64,000 nt of DNA from VAZQ01 sp963739385 (lineage in GTDB: Bacteria; Pseudomonadota; Alphaproteobacteria; Rhizobiales; Xanthobacteraceae): assembly GCA_963739385.1 (NCBI GenBank), contig CAVUAI010000028.1:62001-126000 (forward strand). Reading direction: 5' to 3'. The notes beneath the pieces are model-generated. The model saw only the letters and a program-made list of their open reading frames with translations, did no database searches and was not told the origin of the DNA. Both the position numbers and the translations under genes were made by a program. This document shows, piece by piece, positions 50,549 through 58,471 of this stretch (positions are counted from its first letter, which is position 1; the number at the start of each line of letters is the position of its first letter).

Positions 50549-50776
50549 GTGCCGATCACCCCTTACCTTAACGGCGTACGGCTTGACCCAGAGACCAAGC
50601 GCGTCCTGGGTGTCGCATTCGAGCTGGTCTGTCTCGCCCTGCGGATTGAAGGCTCCGACGATCACGTTAAACAAGCCATCGCCACGAAGATCATCGAGCT
50701 TGCAAAAGCCGGTGAACGCAATCCCGACTTGTTGTGCGAGCGCGTATTAAAAAACATTCGCGGACCGCAAGTATAG
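50549..50776 (+). CDS. DPETKR-family small protein
   Basis: 75 residues from GTG 50549: ITPYLNGVRLDPETKRVLGV, AFELVCLALRIEGSDDHVKQ, AIATKIIELAKAGERNPDLL, CERVLKNIRG. A helical family that is common in Bradyrhizobium to my knowledge; the ELAKAGERNPDLLCE ending is its most conserved part. A decayed relative is at 45073. Possibly co-transcribed with the zinc-ribbon gene. Function unknown. Confidence 0.68.
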   Translation: MPITPYLNGVRLDPETKRVLGVAFELVCLALRIEGSDDHVKQAIATKIIELAKAGERNPDLLCERVLKNIRGPQV

Positions 50777-50878
50777 GCTCTGCCACCGGACGGCCCTTCG
50801 GTTGTGTGTCGTATTGCACAGACCGCGCGGCCGAGTTCAGGCAATCTTCTGCCCACTTTCCGGTGGAACCAACCAATG

Positions 50879-51070
50879 TTCACAAGCGCCGAGTGCCGGG
50901 AATACGCCAAAGAAAAAATTGCGCAAGCCGAGCGCGGACCGCGGCATCGAGAGCGGCTTATCACTGCCGCCCAAGCTTGGCTCATTCTTGCTGGTCAAAT
51001 GCGACGAATGGAAACCAGTTTGGATACCGCAGGAACTTTCCGAAGCGACTTGCTGCGCACGGCTGATTGA
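50879..51070 (+). CDS. Small helical protein, family member 5
   Basis: 63 residues: MFTSAECREYAKEKIAQAER, GPRHRERLITAAQAWLILAG, QMRRMETSLDTAGTF. It shows CRxYAKE...R-x2-L-I-x2-A-x2-W-x2-L-A. ATG 50879 with no strong ribosome site. Function unknown. Confidence 0.65.
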   Translation, partial: FTSAECREYAKEKIAQAERGPRHRERLITAAQAWLILAGQMRRMETSLDTAGTFRSDLLRTAD

Positions 51071-51174
51071 GGATAGCCGGCGGAGGCGGATGGCCTCTCG
51101 GTGATCTAAGGGCCGCTCGCCAACGGGCCGCCCCATTGGAATTAGGCGGCCGCATTGTTGGTGCAAGCATCGCA

Positions 51175-51393
51175 ATGGGAGCAACCACAATGACCATCAA
51201 AACCCTCGTCGCCGTGGCTCTGGCCATCAGTATCATCATCGTCCTGTTCACCATCACTAAGGTTGCGACGCCAAGTCGTTTGCTGGCGAGGGCGGGCATC
51301 CTGTTTATCGGCAGCAGCACACCCGGCGATTGGGGTGCTGGAACAGGCGCTACTGGTAACTGGGAAGCTAACTATGCGGAGGGCCGCCAATGA
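51175..51393 (+). CDS. Small membrane protein
   Basis: 72 residues from ATG 51175: TIKTLVAVALAISIIIVLFT forms one span, followed by VATPSRLLARAGILFIGSST and a Gly-rich tail. Its stop overlaps the next ATG (ATGA). Function unknown. Confidence 0.55.
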   Translation: MGATTMTIKTLVAVALAISIIIVLFTITKVATPSRLLARAGILFIGSSTPGDWGAGTGATGNWEANYAEGRQ

Positions 51394-51515
51394 CTGGCGC
51401 TAGTCTAACCGCTAAATTCATCGGGGTCGTGGTGACCGCACTCGTCGTCGGCACCGCCGCCTCGCTCGCCGTCGTGTTGTTGTTGATGGTGGTCGCACCA
51501 TGGGCGGCCCGGTGA
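51390..51515 (+). CDS. Very small single-span protein
   Basis: 41 residues: MTGASLTAKFIGVVVTALVV, then GTAASLAVVLLLMVVAPWAA. Almost wholly hydrophobic. It overlaps the gene before (ATGA) and the one after (16 bases), so the three form a tight cluster. Function unknown. Confidence 0.5.
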   Translation: MTGASLTAKFIGVVVTALVVGTAASLAVVLLLMVVAPWAAR

Positions 51516-52423
51516 AGGAGATGGCGCACGTGACCAACGTCACGAAGCCGTGCCCTATCTGCAAGGGCGTGAATTATCTTGAAGGCGACGCGTGGGCCAA
51601 CGCGCGATCATATTCATCAATCAAGCGCCTGATCGTCATCGTGTTCGCGCTCGGTGCACATAACGTGCCGGCAAATGCGGCATCGCTGTCCCCCTTCGCC
51701 CATGATGCCGCGGGTAGACCGGTGCTGGAGTTCTATCCCGCGACAGCGGTCAAGTTCAACGCCCAAGGGCGCGATCTGGTGAGCGTCACGGTGAAGGAAA
51801 CTCCTCCCGAAAGCGACGCGCGGGGCCCCATCGACCTTGCACTCATCGCAGATTGTCGATTGCGCCAACTGGCTGCGTCGCCGACTACGGAGGTCGCGAA
51901 AGATGGGATGCCACCAACCACGGTTGCAGGGTTCAAAACCAGCGATCTGAAATCACCCCCCAAGGGTATGTATCAACGATTTGTCGCGGCTTTGTGCGAC
52001 GGGGAGTTGTTGGGCGTGCAAGGCTTGCTGGCAAAGAGCGGATGGAAGCATTTTCTCGAAAACCCGCTGCGTGGGCTCTATTTCGTAAGCGGGAGCGTCA
52101 GAACAATCGGCAAGTACCGGGCGGCGTCGGTGCGCCTGTATGAATTCGGCGGCGCGCAGCTAGCTGATGGCCGGCATATCGATGCACGTGACGCGGTGTG
52201 GGTCATCGATTGCGAGCGCAAGCTCGGTGCGGTGGCCTTTGAGCGAGCCTTCGCAAGGGTGGGCGACCATGATCAAACCGTGCAGTCGATCGGGGATGAA
52301 AGGGCGTTCGCCGATGCGTTGATCGTGGAGGTCGACAAACTGACGTTTGGCCAGGCTGCCACCGGCTCGATGCAGGCACGATTCGGGGACGCATTATGTG
52401 TCATGAATCCGGACTTGCAGTGA
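51500..52423 (+). CDS. Hypothetical secreted protein
   Basis: The frame from ATG 51500 begins with a CPICKG half zinc-ribbon and then, from about residue 36, SIKRLIVIVFALGAHNVPAN AAS, a typical signal peptide. GTG 51570 is therefore a better start for an exported protein of about 284 residues. The mature part has AVKFNAQGRDLVSVTVKETP and LYFVSGSVRTIGKYRAASVR...VWVIDCERKLGAVAFERAF, somewhat like small surface-adhesin (E-type) proteins, which is only an impression. It ends at 52423, overlapping the 3' end of the opposite gene by 23 bases. Function unknown. Confidence 0.55.
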   Translation: MGGPVKEMAHVTNVTKPCPICKGVNYLEGDAWANARSYSSIKRLIVIVFALGAHNVPANAASLSPFAHDAAGRPVLEFYPATAVKFNAQGRDLVSVTVKETPPESDARGPIDLALIADCRLRQLAASPTTEVAKDGMPPTTVAGFKTSDLKSPPKGMYQRFVAALCDGELLGVQGLLAKSGWKHFLENPLRGLYFVSGSVRTIGKYRAASVRLYEFGGAQLADGRHIDARDAVWVIDCERKLGAVAFERAFARVGDHDQTVQSIGDERAFADALIVEVDKLTFGQAATGSMQARFGDALCVMNPDLQ

Positions 52424-52733
52424 CATTGAGAACAAGCCAATGCGTCATGTTCACGGGATCGACTGAGGCCAGCTCCGCCGCGTAGGTTTGGCCGCGCTCG
52501 GGATCGCCCGCCGAATAGCGATAATCCATCCGCAAGTTGCGGCCCTCGATCCAACCCAATTGCCGCAGTCGGTGTTGGAATGCCGCAATGCGGAGCTGCC
52601 ATTCCGGATCGTCAGCGCCGAACGCAGAGAGCGTCCCGATGCGCCGAACACGCTCGCCCTGCTGCGCCCGTGCCGCAAGCGGCCACGCGGCCGCCGCGCC
52701 GCCGATTAGCGTGATGAACTCGCGCCGTCTCAT
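52401..52733 (-). pseudogene. ABC_sub_bind protein, N-terminal fragment
   Basis: 110 residues: MRRREFITLIGGAAAAWPLA, QGERVRRIGTLSAFGADDPE, FQHRLRQLGWIEGRNLRMDY, then AAELASVDPV where homology stops; the tail is unrelated. It is the same family as 17567 and about a quarter of the normal length. Its ATG overlaps the stop of the fragment at 52730 by four bases. Confidence 0.75.
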
Positions 52734-53035
52734 TCGATTACCTCGTCCGCGCGGGCGAGCAGCGAGGGCGGCACCTCGAGGCCAAGTCCCTTCGCGGTCT
52801 TGAGGTTGATGACCAACTCGTACTTTGTCGGGGCCTGCACCGGCAACTCTGCCGGCTTCTCGCCCCTCAGGATACGGTCTACATAGCCGGCTGCGCGACG
52901 GTATTGACCGATCGTGTCAGGTCCGTAGCAGGCGAGACCGCCCGCTGCGACAAAGTATCGGTAGGGATAGATAGCGGGCAGTCGAAGGCGCTCGGCAAGC
53001 CGCAAGATCAGATCGCGATGCACGTTTGCCGGGGC
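52730..53035 (-). pseudogene. ABC_sub_bind protein, C-terminal fragment
   Basis: About 100 residues: NVHRDLILRLAERLRLPAIY, PYRYFVAAGGLACYGPDTIG, QYRRAAGYVDRILRGEKPAE, LPVQAPTKYELVINLKTAKG, the standard end of these binding proteins. The part above 53035 is not homologous and no start is evident. With the next fragment this was a tandem pair of paralogues, each now cut on its outer side. Confidence 0.75.
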
Positions 53036-53364
53036 TGACACTCCGCTCAGCCCCCTACCTATCGAAGAGACTGGCGTATCCCCTGCCAATCAAGGACGGG
53101 GCTGTTTTATTGACCCTCAATGAGGCTTGGGATCATCTGCTCACGCTTGGGCCTCAGCGTGAAACTCGCCACTCCTGGCAACGTGCGTATCAAATGATTT
53201 CGGCTGAGATGGATGTTGTGAGCGTGACCCACTCAATTTCACAGGGCGCTGTTCATGGATGGCAGCTTGGATTTGGAGGCCTTCCAGGACTGCCCGGTAT
53301 GGCGTTGGCTGCGGCGGGCCTGCTTGGTTGGCGTCGGCGTCACACCAAACGCCTCGCCGCGTAG
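53026..53364 (+). CDS. Hypothetical chimeric small protein, PEP-CTERM-like tail
   Basis: The frame has no good start (TTG 53026). It holds LNEAWDHLLTLGPQRETRHS WQRAYQM, a helical segment, and ends GGLPGLPGMALAAAGLLGWR RR, a hydrophobic stretch plus arginines as in PEP-CTERM-type sorting tails, but without the PEP motif. The two halves may come from different genes. It overlaps the ABC_sub_bind fragment slightly on the other strand. Confidence 0.35.
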   Translation: MPGLTLRSAPYLSKRLAYPLPIKDGAVLLTLNEAWDHLLTLGPQRETRHSWQRAYQMISAEMDVVSVTHSISQGAVHGWQLGFGGLPGLPGMALAAAGLLGWRRRHTKRLAA

Positions 53365-53389
53365 TGCAGGAGTGTCAGCTTAGAAGGCC

Positions 53390-53650
53390 TTCACACGGTC
53401 CACCGTACGGCCACCGCTCGGAGCCTTTATTGCATCCGAACGTCTACGTGCGGGCCTAACGCAGCAGGAAGTTGTCGCCGCCCTTGACCAGCCGCAGCAG
53501 TGGTTGTCGCGGATTGAGAGTGGCAGTCGCCAGCGTGTGGATGTGGTCCGAGAAGCGGCGTTGCTGCTTTTCAACTCAGTCCATCTCACCGTAAGCACAG
53601 TCTGCCGGATCAGCATCGTGTGCACCCAAGCTCGGATCGAAACGGAATAG
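53390..53650 (+). pseudogene. XRE-type helix-turn-helix fragment
   Basis: A frame without a start codon reads GAFIASERLRAGLTQQEVVA, then LDQPQQWLSRIESGSRQRVD VVREAAL, a clear HTH_3 domain. It begins right after a TAG, so the start codon is lost. Its 3' end overlaps the zf-CHCC gene on the other strand. Probably a dead regulator. Confidence 0.5.
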
Positions 53651-53812
53651 CGTAGAGCAATAGGGGCAGACGACTTCACTGGCATCTCCCATATTGAGGT
53701 AGATGTGTGGGTGATCTTGCGGCGGCTTATCCCCAATGCACTTGAACTCGCGGCAGCCAATGCGCACGATCGGCACCCCGACTTCGTTATGAAACTTCGG
53801 ATAACTTTTCAT
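53576..53812 (-). CDS. zf-CHCC zinc-finger domain protein
   Basis: 78 residues from ATG 53812: MKSYPKFHNEVGVPIVRIGC, REFKCIGDKPPQDHPHIYLN, MGDASEVVCPYCSTLFRFDP. Zinc ligands C, H, C, C (FKCIG, DHPHIYL, VVCPYC) identify the zf-CHCC family, related to a mitochondrial complex I accessory protein (NDUFS6). The tail AHDADPADCAYGEMD is as in alphaproteobacterial members. Confidence 0.8.
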   Translation of the reverse strand: MKSYPKFHNEVGVPIVRIGCREFKCIGDKPPQDHPHIYLNMGDASEVVCPYCSTLFRFDPSLGAHDADPADCAYGEMD

Positions 53813-54009
53813 CTGCAGCGCGCGGCTTAGGCGCCCGATCGATGACGCAAAGTGCCGTGCATGGATCGTCGAGCGAGGGTTCGCTCCACATGTCACTATC
53901 GATTAGCACCCGGCGAGCGGCGCCCCTCTCGCGTCGTTCGGTTGCCGTAAAACTACCAATAGCGACACGTGCATCGGCAGTTTCTCCCACCACGGGAAAG
54001 GGTTGGAAG

Positions 54010-54909
54010 CTAATGCACCGGCAAGGGCGCCGGGCTCTCCGTCGCGGCGACGCGGTTCTTCACCGCCTTCTGCACCTTCTCGAAGGCGCTCATCTCGATC
54101 TGGCGCACGCGCTCGCGCGAGACGCCAAACTCGGCGGCCAAGTCCTCGAGCGTGATCGGGTCATCGGCCACCCGCCGCGCCTCGAAGATGCGCCGCTCGC
54201 GCTCGTTGAGCGCGGTGAGCGCATCGGACAGCGTCTTGCGGCGATTATCGAACTCCTCGCTCGCGGCGAGTATCGTCTCCTGGTCCGGGGATTCGTCCAC
54301 CAGCCAGTCCTGCCACTCGCCGGAATCGCCGTCCTCGCGGATCGCGGCGTTGAGCGAGGCGTCGCCGCTGAGCCGCCGGTTCATGTAGATCACGTCCGTT
54401 TCGGTAACGCCGATCCGCCGGGCGATGATCTTCACCTGGTCCAGCCGCATATCGCCATCGTCGAGGATGGAGATTTTGCTCTGGGCCTTGCGCAGGTTGA
54501 AAAATAACTTCTTCTGATTAGCCGTGGTGCCCATCTTCACCAGGGACCATGAGCGCAAGATGTATTCCTGGATCGCCGCCTTGATCCACCACATGGCGTA
54601 AGTGGCGAGGCGGAAGCCTTTTTCCGGCTCGAAGCGCTCGACCGCCTGCATCAGGCCGACATTGCCCTCCGAGATCGCCTCGCAGATCGGCAGCCCGTAG
54701 CCGCGATAGACCCTGGCGATCTTGGGCACGAGCCGCAGATGGCTGGTGACGAGCTTGTGCGCCGCGTCGCGGTCGCCGTGCTCGCGCCAGCGCTTGGCTA
54801 GCATGTATTCTTCCTGGCGCTCCAACATCGGGAACCGCCGGATTTCCTCAAGATAATGGGTGAGGCCGGGTTCGGCCGTAAGGGTCGGCAGGGTCGCAGT
54901 GAGAGCCAC
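54010..54909 (-). CDS. rpoH: RNA polymerase sigma-32 factor RpoH
   Basis: 299 residues. Start GTG 54909 with GGAGG seven bases before; it reads ALTATLPTLTAEPGLTHYLE as in alphaproteobacterial RpoH. Region 2: HKLVTSHLRLVPKIARVYRG, GLMQAVERFEPEKGFRLATY, AMWWIKAAIQEYILRSWSLV. The RpoH box region is TANQKKLFFNLRKAQSKI. Region 4.2: LAAEFGVSRERVRQIEMSAF. It directs RNA polymerase to heat-shock promoters. Bradyrhizobium has several rpoH genes; which copy this is cannot be told. Divergent from a marR-type gene with shared upstream repeats. Confidence 0.93.
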   Translation of the reverse strand: MALTATLPTLTAEPGLTHYLEEIRRFPMLERQEEYMLAKRWREHGDRDAAHKLVTSHLRLVPKIARVYRGYGLPICEAISEGNVGLMQAVERFEPEKGFRLATYAMWWIKAAIQEYILRSWSLVKMGTTANQKKLFFNLRKAQSKISILDDGDMRLDQVKIIARRIGVTETDVIYMNRRLSGDASLNAAIREDGDSGEWQDWLVDESPDQETILAASEEFDNRRKTLSDALTALNERERRIFEARRVADDPITLEDLAAEFGVSRERVRQIEMSAFEKVQKAVKNRVAATESPAPLPVH

Positions 54910-54920
54910 GATCAAGCCTC

Positions 54921-54996
54921 CAGATAGTTTCGAAACGAAATTATCTGTATCCTCTCGGTTGTCAAGTTGATTTCGAAACGCTATTATTTGTTTCGT
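54921..54996. promoter_or_regulatory. Repeated operator-like sites between rpoH and marR-type gene
   Basis: GTTTCGAAAC, a perfect ten-base palindrome, at 54927-54936, inside a wider CAGATA...TATCTG inverted repeat (54921-54947). ATTTCGAAAC recurs at 54970-54979 and a half site GTTTCG at 54990-54995. These are the likely binding sites of the MarR-type protein at 55008, controlling both directions; this is inferred from position and symmetry. Confidence 0.6.
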
Positions 54997-55007
54997 AAGA
55001 GGCAATC

Positions 55008-55616
55008 ATGTCAGCGCGCGAAACGGCGGAACTCCTGCTGCTGGTGGGCCGGCTGGTTCAAGCGGAGGGCTATGACGGGGAACTCAGCCCTGCCCAATGG
55101 ATGGCGCTGCGCTTCTTCGCCCGCGCGAACTCGTTCTCCCGGACCCCGTCGGCATTCGCGGAATTTCAAGCGACGACCCGTGGCACCGCATCACAAGCCA
55201 TTAAGGCGCTTGAGGCAGGTGGGTACTTAGTCCGACAGCGATCCGAGGCGGATGGGCGGAGCGTCACTCTGCGACTGACGGATAAGAGTAACGAAGCACT
55301 TGCGCGCGATCCGTTCGAAGTTCTGGTGCGCGCCGTGGACTTGCTCGACATCAAAGAGCAAACCGCGATGCACCACGCCCTGCAACAAGTGCTGACCACG
55401 GTAGCTGCGAGTGGGGCGCCTCGGCGCTTCGGTGTTTGCCAGGACTGCACGTACCTCGGTGGAGAAGAGATGTGCTGCAACCTGACAAGCGTCGCGAGCC
55501 CCTCGGCCCTCAAATGCCTCCTGTTCGACGTTCCGATCGAGCCGGCGGACGCTGGTCTCCTCTGCATCCATTTTCAGCCAAAGAGCGAGCACCGCGAGGA
55601 CGGACGGACACCATGA
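55008..55616 (+). CDS. MarR-family regulator with C-terminal cysteine cluster
   Basis: 202 residues. Winged-helix part: LSPAQWMALRFFARANSFSR, TTRGTASQAIKALEAGGYLV, RQRSEADGRSVTLRLTDKSN. Beyond the usual MarR length there is a Cys-rich tail: GVCQDCTYLGGEEMCCNLTS, then LKCLLFDVP and AGLLCIHF. The cysteines could hold a metal or Fe-S cluster or sense redox state. ATG 55008 with AAGAGG upstream. It is followed by a ferredoxin gene 37 bases on, which fits a redox role. Confidence 0.85.
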   Translation: MSARETAELLLLVGRLVQAEGYDGELSPAQWMALRFFARANSFSRTPSAFAEFQATTRGTASQAIKALEAGGYLVRQRSEADGRSVTLRLTDKSNEALARDPFEVLVRAVDLLDIKEQTAMHHALQQVLTTVAASGAPRRFGVCQDCTYLGGEEMCCNLTSVASPSALKCLLFDVPIEPADAGLLCIHFQPKSEHREDGRTP

Positions 55617-55653
55617 ATGAGTTCACCACTGCGAGCTGCTGAAGGACGCTTAA

Positions 55654-55989
55654 TTGACCTACGTCGTCAACGAGAGCTGTATTCGCTGCAAAACTATGGA
55701 CTGCGTCGACGTGTGCCCCGTGGACTGCTTCTACGAGGGCGAGAACATGCTCGTCATCCACCCGGACGAATGCATCGATTGCGGGGTCTGCGAGCCGGAA
55801 TGCCCGGTCGACGCGATCAAGCCCGACACCGAGACGGGGCTTGAGAAATGGCTGTCGCTGAATGCGGAATACGCGAAAATCTGGCCAAATATTACGGTCA
55901 AAAAAGCGCCCCCGCCCGACTTTAAGGAGTGGGAGGGGAAACCGGACAAACTCCAATACTTCTCACCAAATCCCGGCGCGGGTGATTGA
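55654..55989 (+). CDS. fdxA: Seven-iron ferredoxin FdxA
   Basis: 111 residues; start TTG 55654 with GAAGGA upstream. It has the 7Fe layout: CIRCKTMDCVDVCPVDCFYE (three- and four-iron cluster ligands) and CIDCGVCEPECPVDAIKPDT, then the usual C-terminal extension WLSLNAEYAKIWPNITVKK. A soluble electron carrier. Probably co-transcribed with the marR-type gene. Confidence 0.93.
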   Translation: MTYVVNESCIRCKTMDCVDVCPVDCFYEGENMLVIHPDECIDCGVCEPECPVDAIKPDTETGLEKWLSLNAEYAKIWPNITVKKAPPPDFKEWEGKPDKLQYFSPNPGAGD

Positions 55990-56041
55990 GGCGGACAGCG
56001 CCCGCGGCGGCGGGTGATTGAGGCGGACAGCGCCCGCGGCG
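55978..56041. repeat. 32-bp tandem duplication at the fdxA stop
   Basis: Two head-to-tail copies of a 32-base unit containing GGTGATTGAGGCGGACAGCG, at about 55978-56009 and 56010-56041. The first includes the fdxA TGA (55987-55989). Each unit has complementary GCGGGTG/CGCCCGC stretches that could form a hairpin. Confidence 0.8.
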
Positions 56042-56497
56042 TATGGGTTCCGGACCCGAGATTGGCCCAATTGATCCAACCGGGCGCAGCAGCGGCCGTG
56101 ATCACAGTCCCTTCAATGGCTTGGCTCGCGGAGATCGCAACATCACTTTCGCAGTTTGCCAGCCTTGGTTCGGGCGACGGTTGAGGAGGAGTAAGTAGAA
56201 CTGCTGCGCCTGCTCAACCGCTTGCCGCCGCGCCTTTGAAGGCACGGGCGTGCGCCGCTCCCGAGGCGTTCTTGTAATCGCCCGGTCGACATGTAGGCGC
56301 GAGGGACGCGGGGCGAGCCGCTACCGCCCCCTTGCCGCGTAGCCCCGGCCCGAATAACGCACGGGTTCCGCAAGACCATCAAATCACCCTTGGCGTGGAG
56401 TGAGCAGCCATTGCCCGGATGGTTTCCCCAGCGCCGTGATGTGCTACCGGACCCATTCACTCGGCGAGTTCGTCGGTCTGGACCTAGGAGGTCGCAG
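56042..56497. other. Non-coding stretch
   Basis: About 455 bases without a supported gene. It ends with an excellent AGGAGGT ribosome site (56487-56493) for the next gene. Confidence 0.4.
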
Positions 56498-56806
56498 ATG
56501 GCAATCCGAACCAAGTCCGTCACCGCCGGAGATTGGCGGACACTTGAGACGTTCTGGAACGCTACGAGCACGGCGTTCTTCCAGGCTCCGGCAGGGGCCG
56601 AGATCAAGATCCGCTACAGCGGCTGGTGGTTCGGCGTCGACCGTCAGCGGCAGACGCTCGACGGCAACAGCATCAAGCGGCTCGCGGTGTCGCAGTGGTC
56701 CGTCTTCGCTGCTCGGATCCAGATCCGCGTCAAGCAGAACACAAACGTCACGTACGACGTCGAGCCCGGGGACGTTGCGGTGATGCCCCCCGGCATCGGC
56801 TTCTAG
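56498..56806 (+). CDS. Small beta-rich hypothetical protein
   Basis: 102 residues from ATG 56498 with AGGAGGT five bases upstream. It reads MAIRTKSVTAGDWRTLETFW, AGAEIKIRYSGWWFGVDRQR, SQWSVFAARIQIRVKQNTNV, EPGDVAVMPPGIGF. All-beta in look, no signal peptide, no named family known to me. A phage-tail or virion-type small domain is possible but not shown. Confidence 0.65.
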   Translation: MAIRTKSVTAGDWRTLETFWNATSTAFFQAPAGAEIKIRYSGWWFGVDRQRQTLDGNSIKRLAVSQWSVFAARIQIRVKQNTNVTYDVEPGDVAVMPPGIGF

Positions 56807-57049
56807 CGGCGCGGCGCGGAGGCGCGCGCCTGCTCAGCGCCTGTTCTGAGGACCAATCTCAGACGCGTTAGACCCCACGGCCGAATCCGCGCCAGCGGAC
56901 GACCGTCTGCTTTTTCTTGCCCGGAACACCCGTCGGGCCGGGCGCGTTGGATTTGCGGCCTTTCTGGCAGAAGGGGCTACGGGGCCCGTCGCTAGCGCAG
57001 GAAGCTTGCGTATGCGCATCTATACACCCCGAGTTGTCGCGGAGCCGTA

Positions 57050-57198
57050 TCATGATGCAGGACGATTTCGTGCGGCTGCATAAGTTCCTGCTTGAGACGG
57101 ACACTATCTCGGACATCTCAGACGATGTCCGAGAGGTGGTTGAGAAGGAGTGGCCCGAGCTGGTGCACAAGCTGCCACCGAAGAAACCGAATGGTTGA
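57050..57198 (+). CDS. RLHKxLL-family small protein
   Basis: 49 residues from ATG 57050 (or 57053): MMQDDFVRLHKFLLETDTIS, DISDDVREVVEKEWPELVHK, LPPKKPNG. The pattern RLHK-x-L-L...I-x3-S-D-x2-R...E-x2-W-P is shared with 49424. Acidic, helical, function unknown. Confidence 0.55.
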
Positions 57199-57319
57199 CC
57201 GGTCCACGCCACCGGGCGGCCCCCAATTCTCAAGGACCACATTACTGCGGGGAGAGCGGGCGCAGTCCATTGTCGCCAAATCCGGCACGCCTGCAAGCTT
57301 GGCTTCCCGAGCGGATAGA

Positions 57320-57629
57320 TGCAGAGCGGGAGCTACTGCCTTGAGACACGCAAGCGCTGATGATAGAGGGGTTGGCGAGCGAAACGTGTATTCGCAGCTA
57401 CATGAAACCCGTCGCGACCCTCGCCATCCTTACGGTGCTGACGCCAGCCGCAGCAGCACCCATACCAGCGGTGAAGAGTGCGCAATGCCCGCCTGGGCAC
57501 ATGGTGAGTGGCGGCTACTGCACGCCCATGTTTCGCGTGGCGCCGACAGTGGTCCCGAAGGTCGGGCAATGCCGGAGCAGAGGGACGCAGAGCGGCACCA
57601 GCTACTGCCTTGAAATGCGACAGCGGTAG
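57320..57629 (+). CDS. Small secreted Cys-rich protein, with degenerate upstream copy
   Basis: The intact gene starts at ATG 57402: KPVATLAILTVLTPAAAAPI is a signal peptide, then AQCPPGHMVSGGYCTPMFRV and a second half-motif SGTSYCLEMRQR, ending at 57629 (75 residues). The motif C-P-x-G-x3-S-G-x-Y-C occurs one and a half times. At about 57300-57359 the frame GFPSG, stop, MQSGSYCLETRKR is the end of a second, broken copy. Probably periplasmic or outer surface; function unknown. Confidence 0.6.
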
Positions 57630-57773
57630 TTCTCATGGAGCTTCCCATCCTGCCGAGACTTCCGGGCGATCGCCTTCACGAGAGCATCGCTGGCATAGAA
57701 TGGCCGGCGTGAGACCGAAGGGCGAGACGCGCGCGTCTTTAACTCGGTGCCGGTGAAAGCCCGTTGAGCGGCG

Positions 57774-58007
57774 TCAGTTGCTGCGCGGCTTGCGCGCGCG
57801 GGCGTCGGCGGATGTCGAATAGTTCACGTTCCGCACGCAGGATCCGCCGGCTCCCGTCGCAGTGGCCACGCATTGCGCGCGCGTCTGGAAGGCGCAATTG
57901 GTGCAGCCGTCGCTGTCGAGGATACACCAGGCGCCCTCGGCACGAGCCTCGACCAGCGCAAACGCCAGCGCGACGCACGCGGCCGCGGCCAGGACGATCA
58001 TTCGCAT
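57774..58007 (-). CDS. DUF3551 family secreted protein
   Basis: 77 residues from ATG 58007 with GGAGGCG upstream: MRMIVLAAAACVALAFALVE is a signal peptide (cut near ARA-EG), then WCILDSDGCTNCAFQTRAQC and SCVRNVNYS. Six cysteines and the WC...G...C.F.T..QC pattern are those of DUF3551, a small exported family expanded in Bradyrhizobium. Function unknown. Confidence 0.8.
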   Translation of the reverse strand: MRMIVLAAAACVALAFALVEARAEGAWCILDSDGCTNCAFQTRAQCVATATGAGGSCVRNVNYSTSADARARKPRSN

Positions 58008-58264
58008 CAGTCGCCTCCTCGGTCGGCGGGTGGCCCCGTCACCACCCCCACTATATCGCAACGGACCGGACGTCGGATAGGCCACCGAAGGGATGATCCG
58101 CCTACCGTGGTGTCGGGTTGGTACCCAACTGTCCAAGGGCGCGCCTATTGATAAATCCGGTCGCTACCTGAGCGCCATCCCGTCAATCCAGCGCCAATCG
58201 GTCGCTATTGTACGGCCCTTCGTCGATGCTGAACTGTGTGACCTTTATGACAGTAATCCTTGCT

Positions 58265-58471
58265 CTAGGCGTGGCAGTGAGGCTGGCCGCTTTTATCGTC
58301 CCAGCACGCCGGCACCGAAGGTGGCGGTTCGCCGAGACCAATGCGCGCGCCACCGCCGGCAAGCCCCGCCGCGGATGGCAGAGGGCTGAGGGCCTTCGTC
58401 AGGGACACGTCGGCAATCAGAGCAGCGAGCGTCACAGTGGCGACTGTCCCGGTGATGAGAAACTTACGCAT
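58265..58471 (-). CDS. Small exported hypothetical protein
   Basis: 68 residues from ATG 58471: MRKFLITGTVATVTLAALIA looks like a signal peptide; the mature part ends PACWDDKSGQPHCHA with two cysteines. The frame is open to 58516. Function unknown. Confidence 0.5.
   Translation of the reverse strand: MRKFLITGTVATVTLAALIADVSLTKALSPLPSAAGLAGGGARIGLGEPPPSVPACWDDKSGQPHCHA

Noticed and set aside
54010..55005. rpoH starting at the upstream ATG 55005
   Set aside because: The added residues are not RpoH-like, and GTG 54909 has a good ribosome site and the conserved N-terminus.
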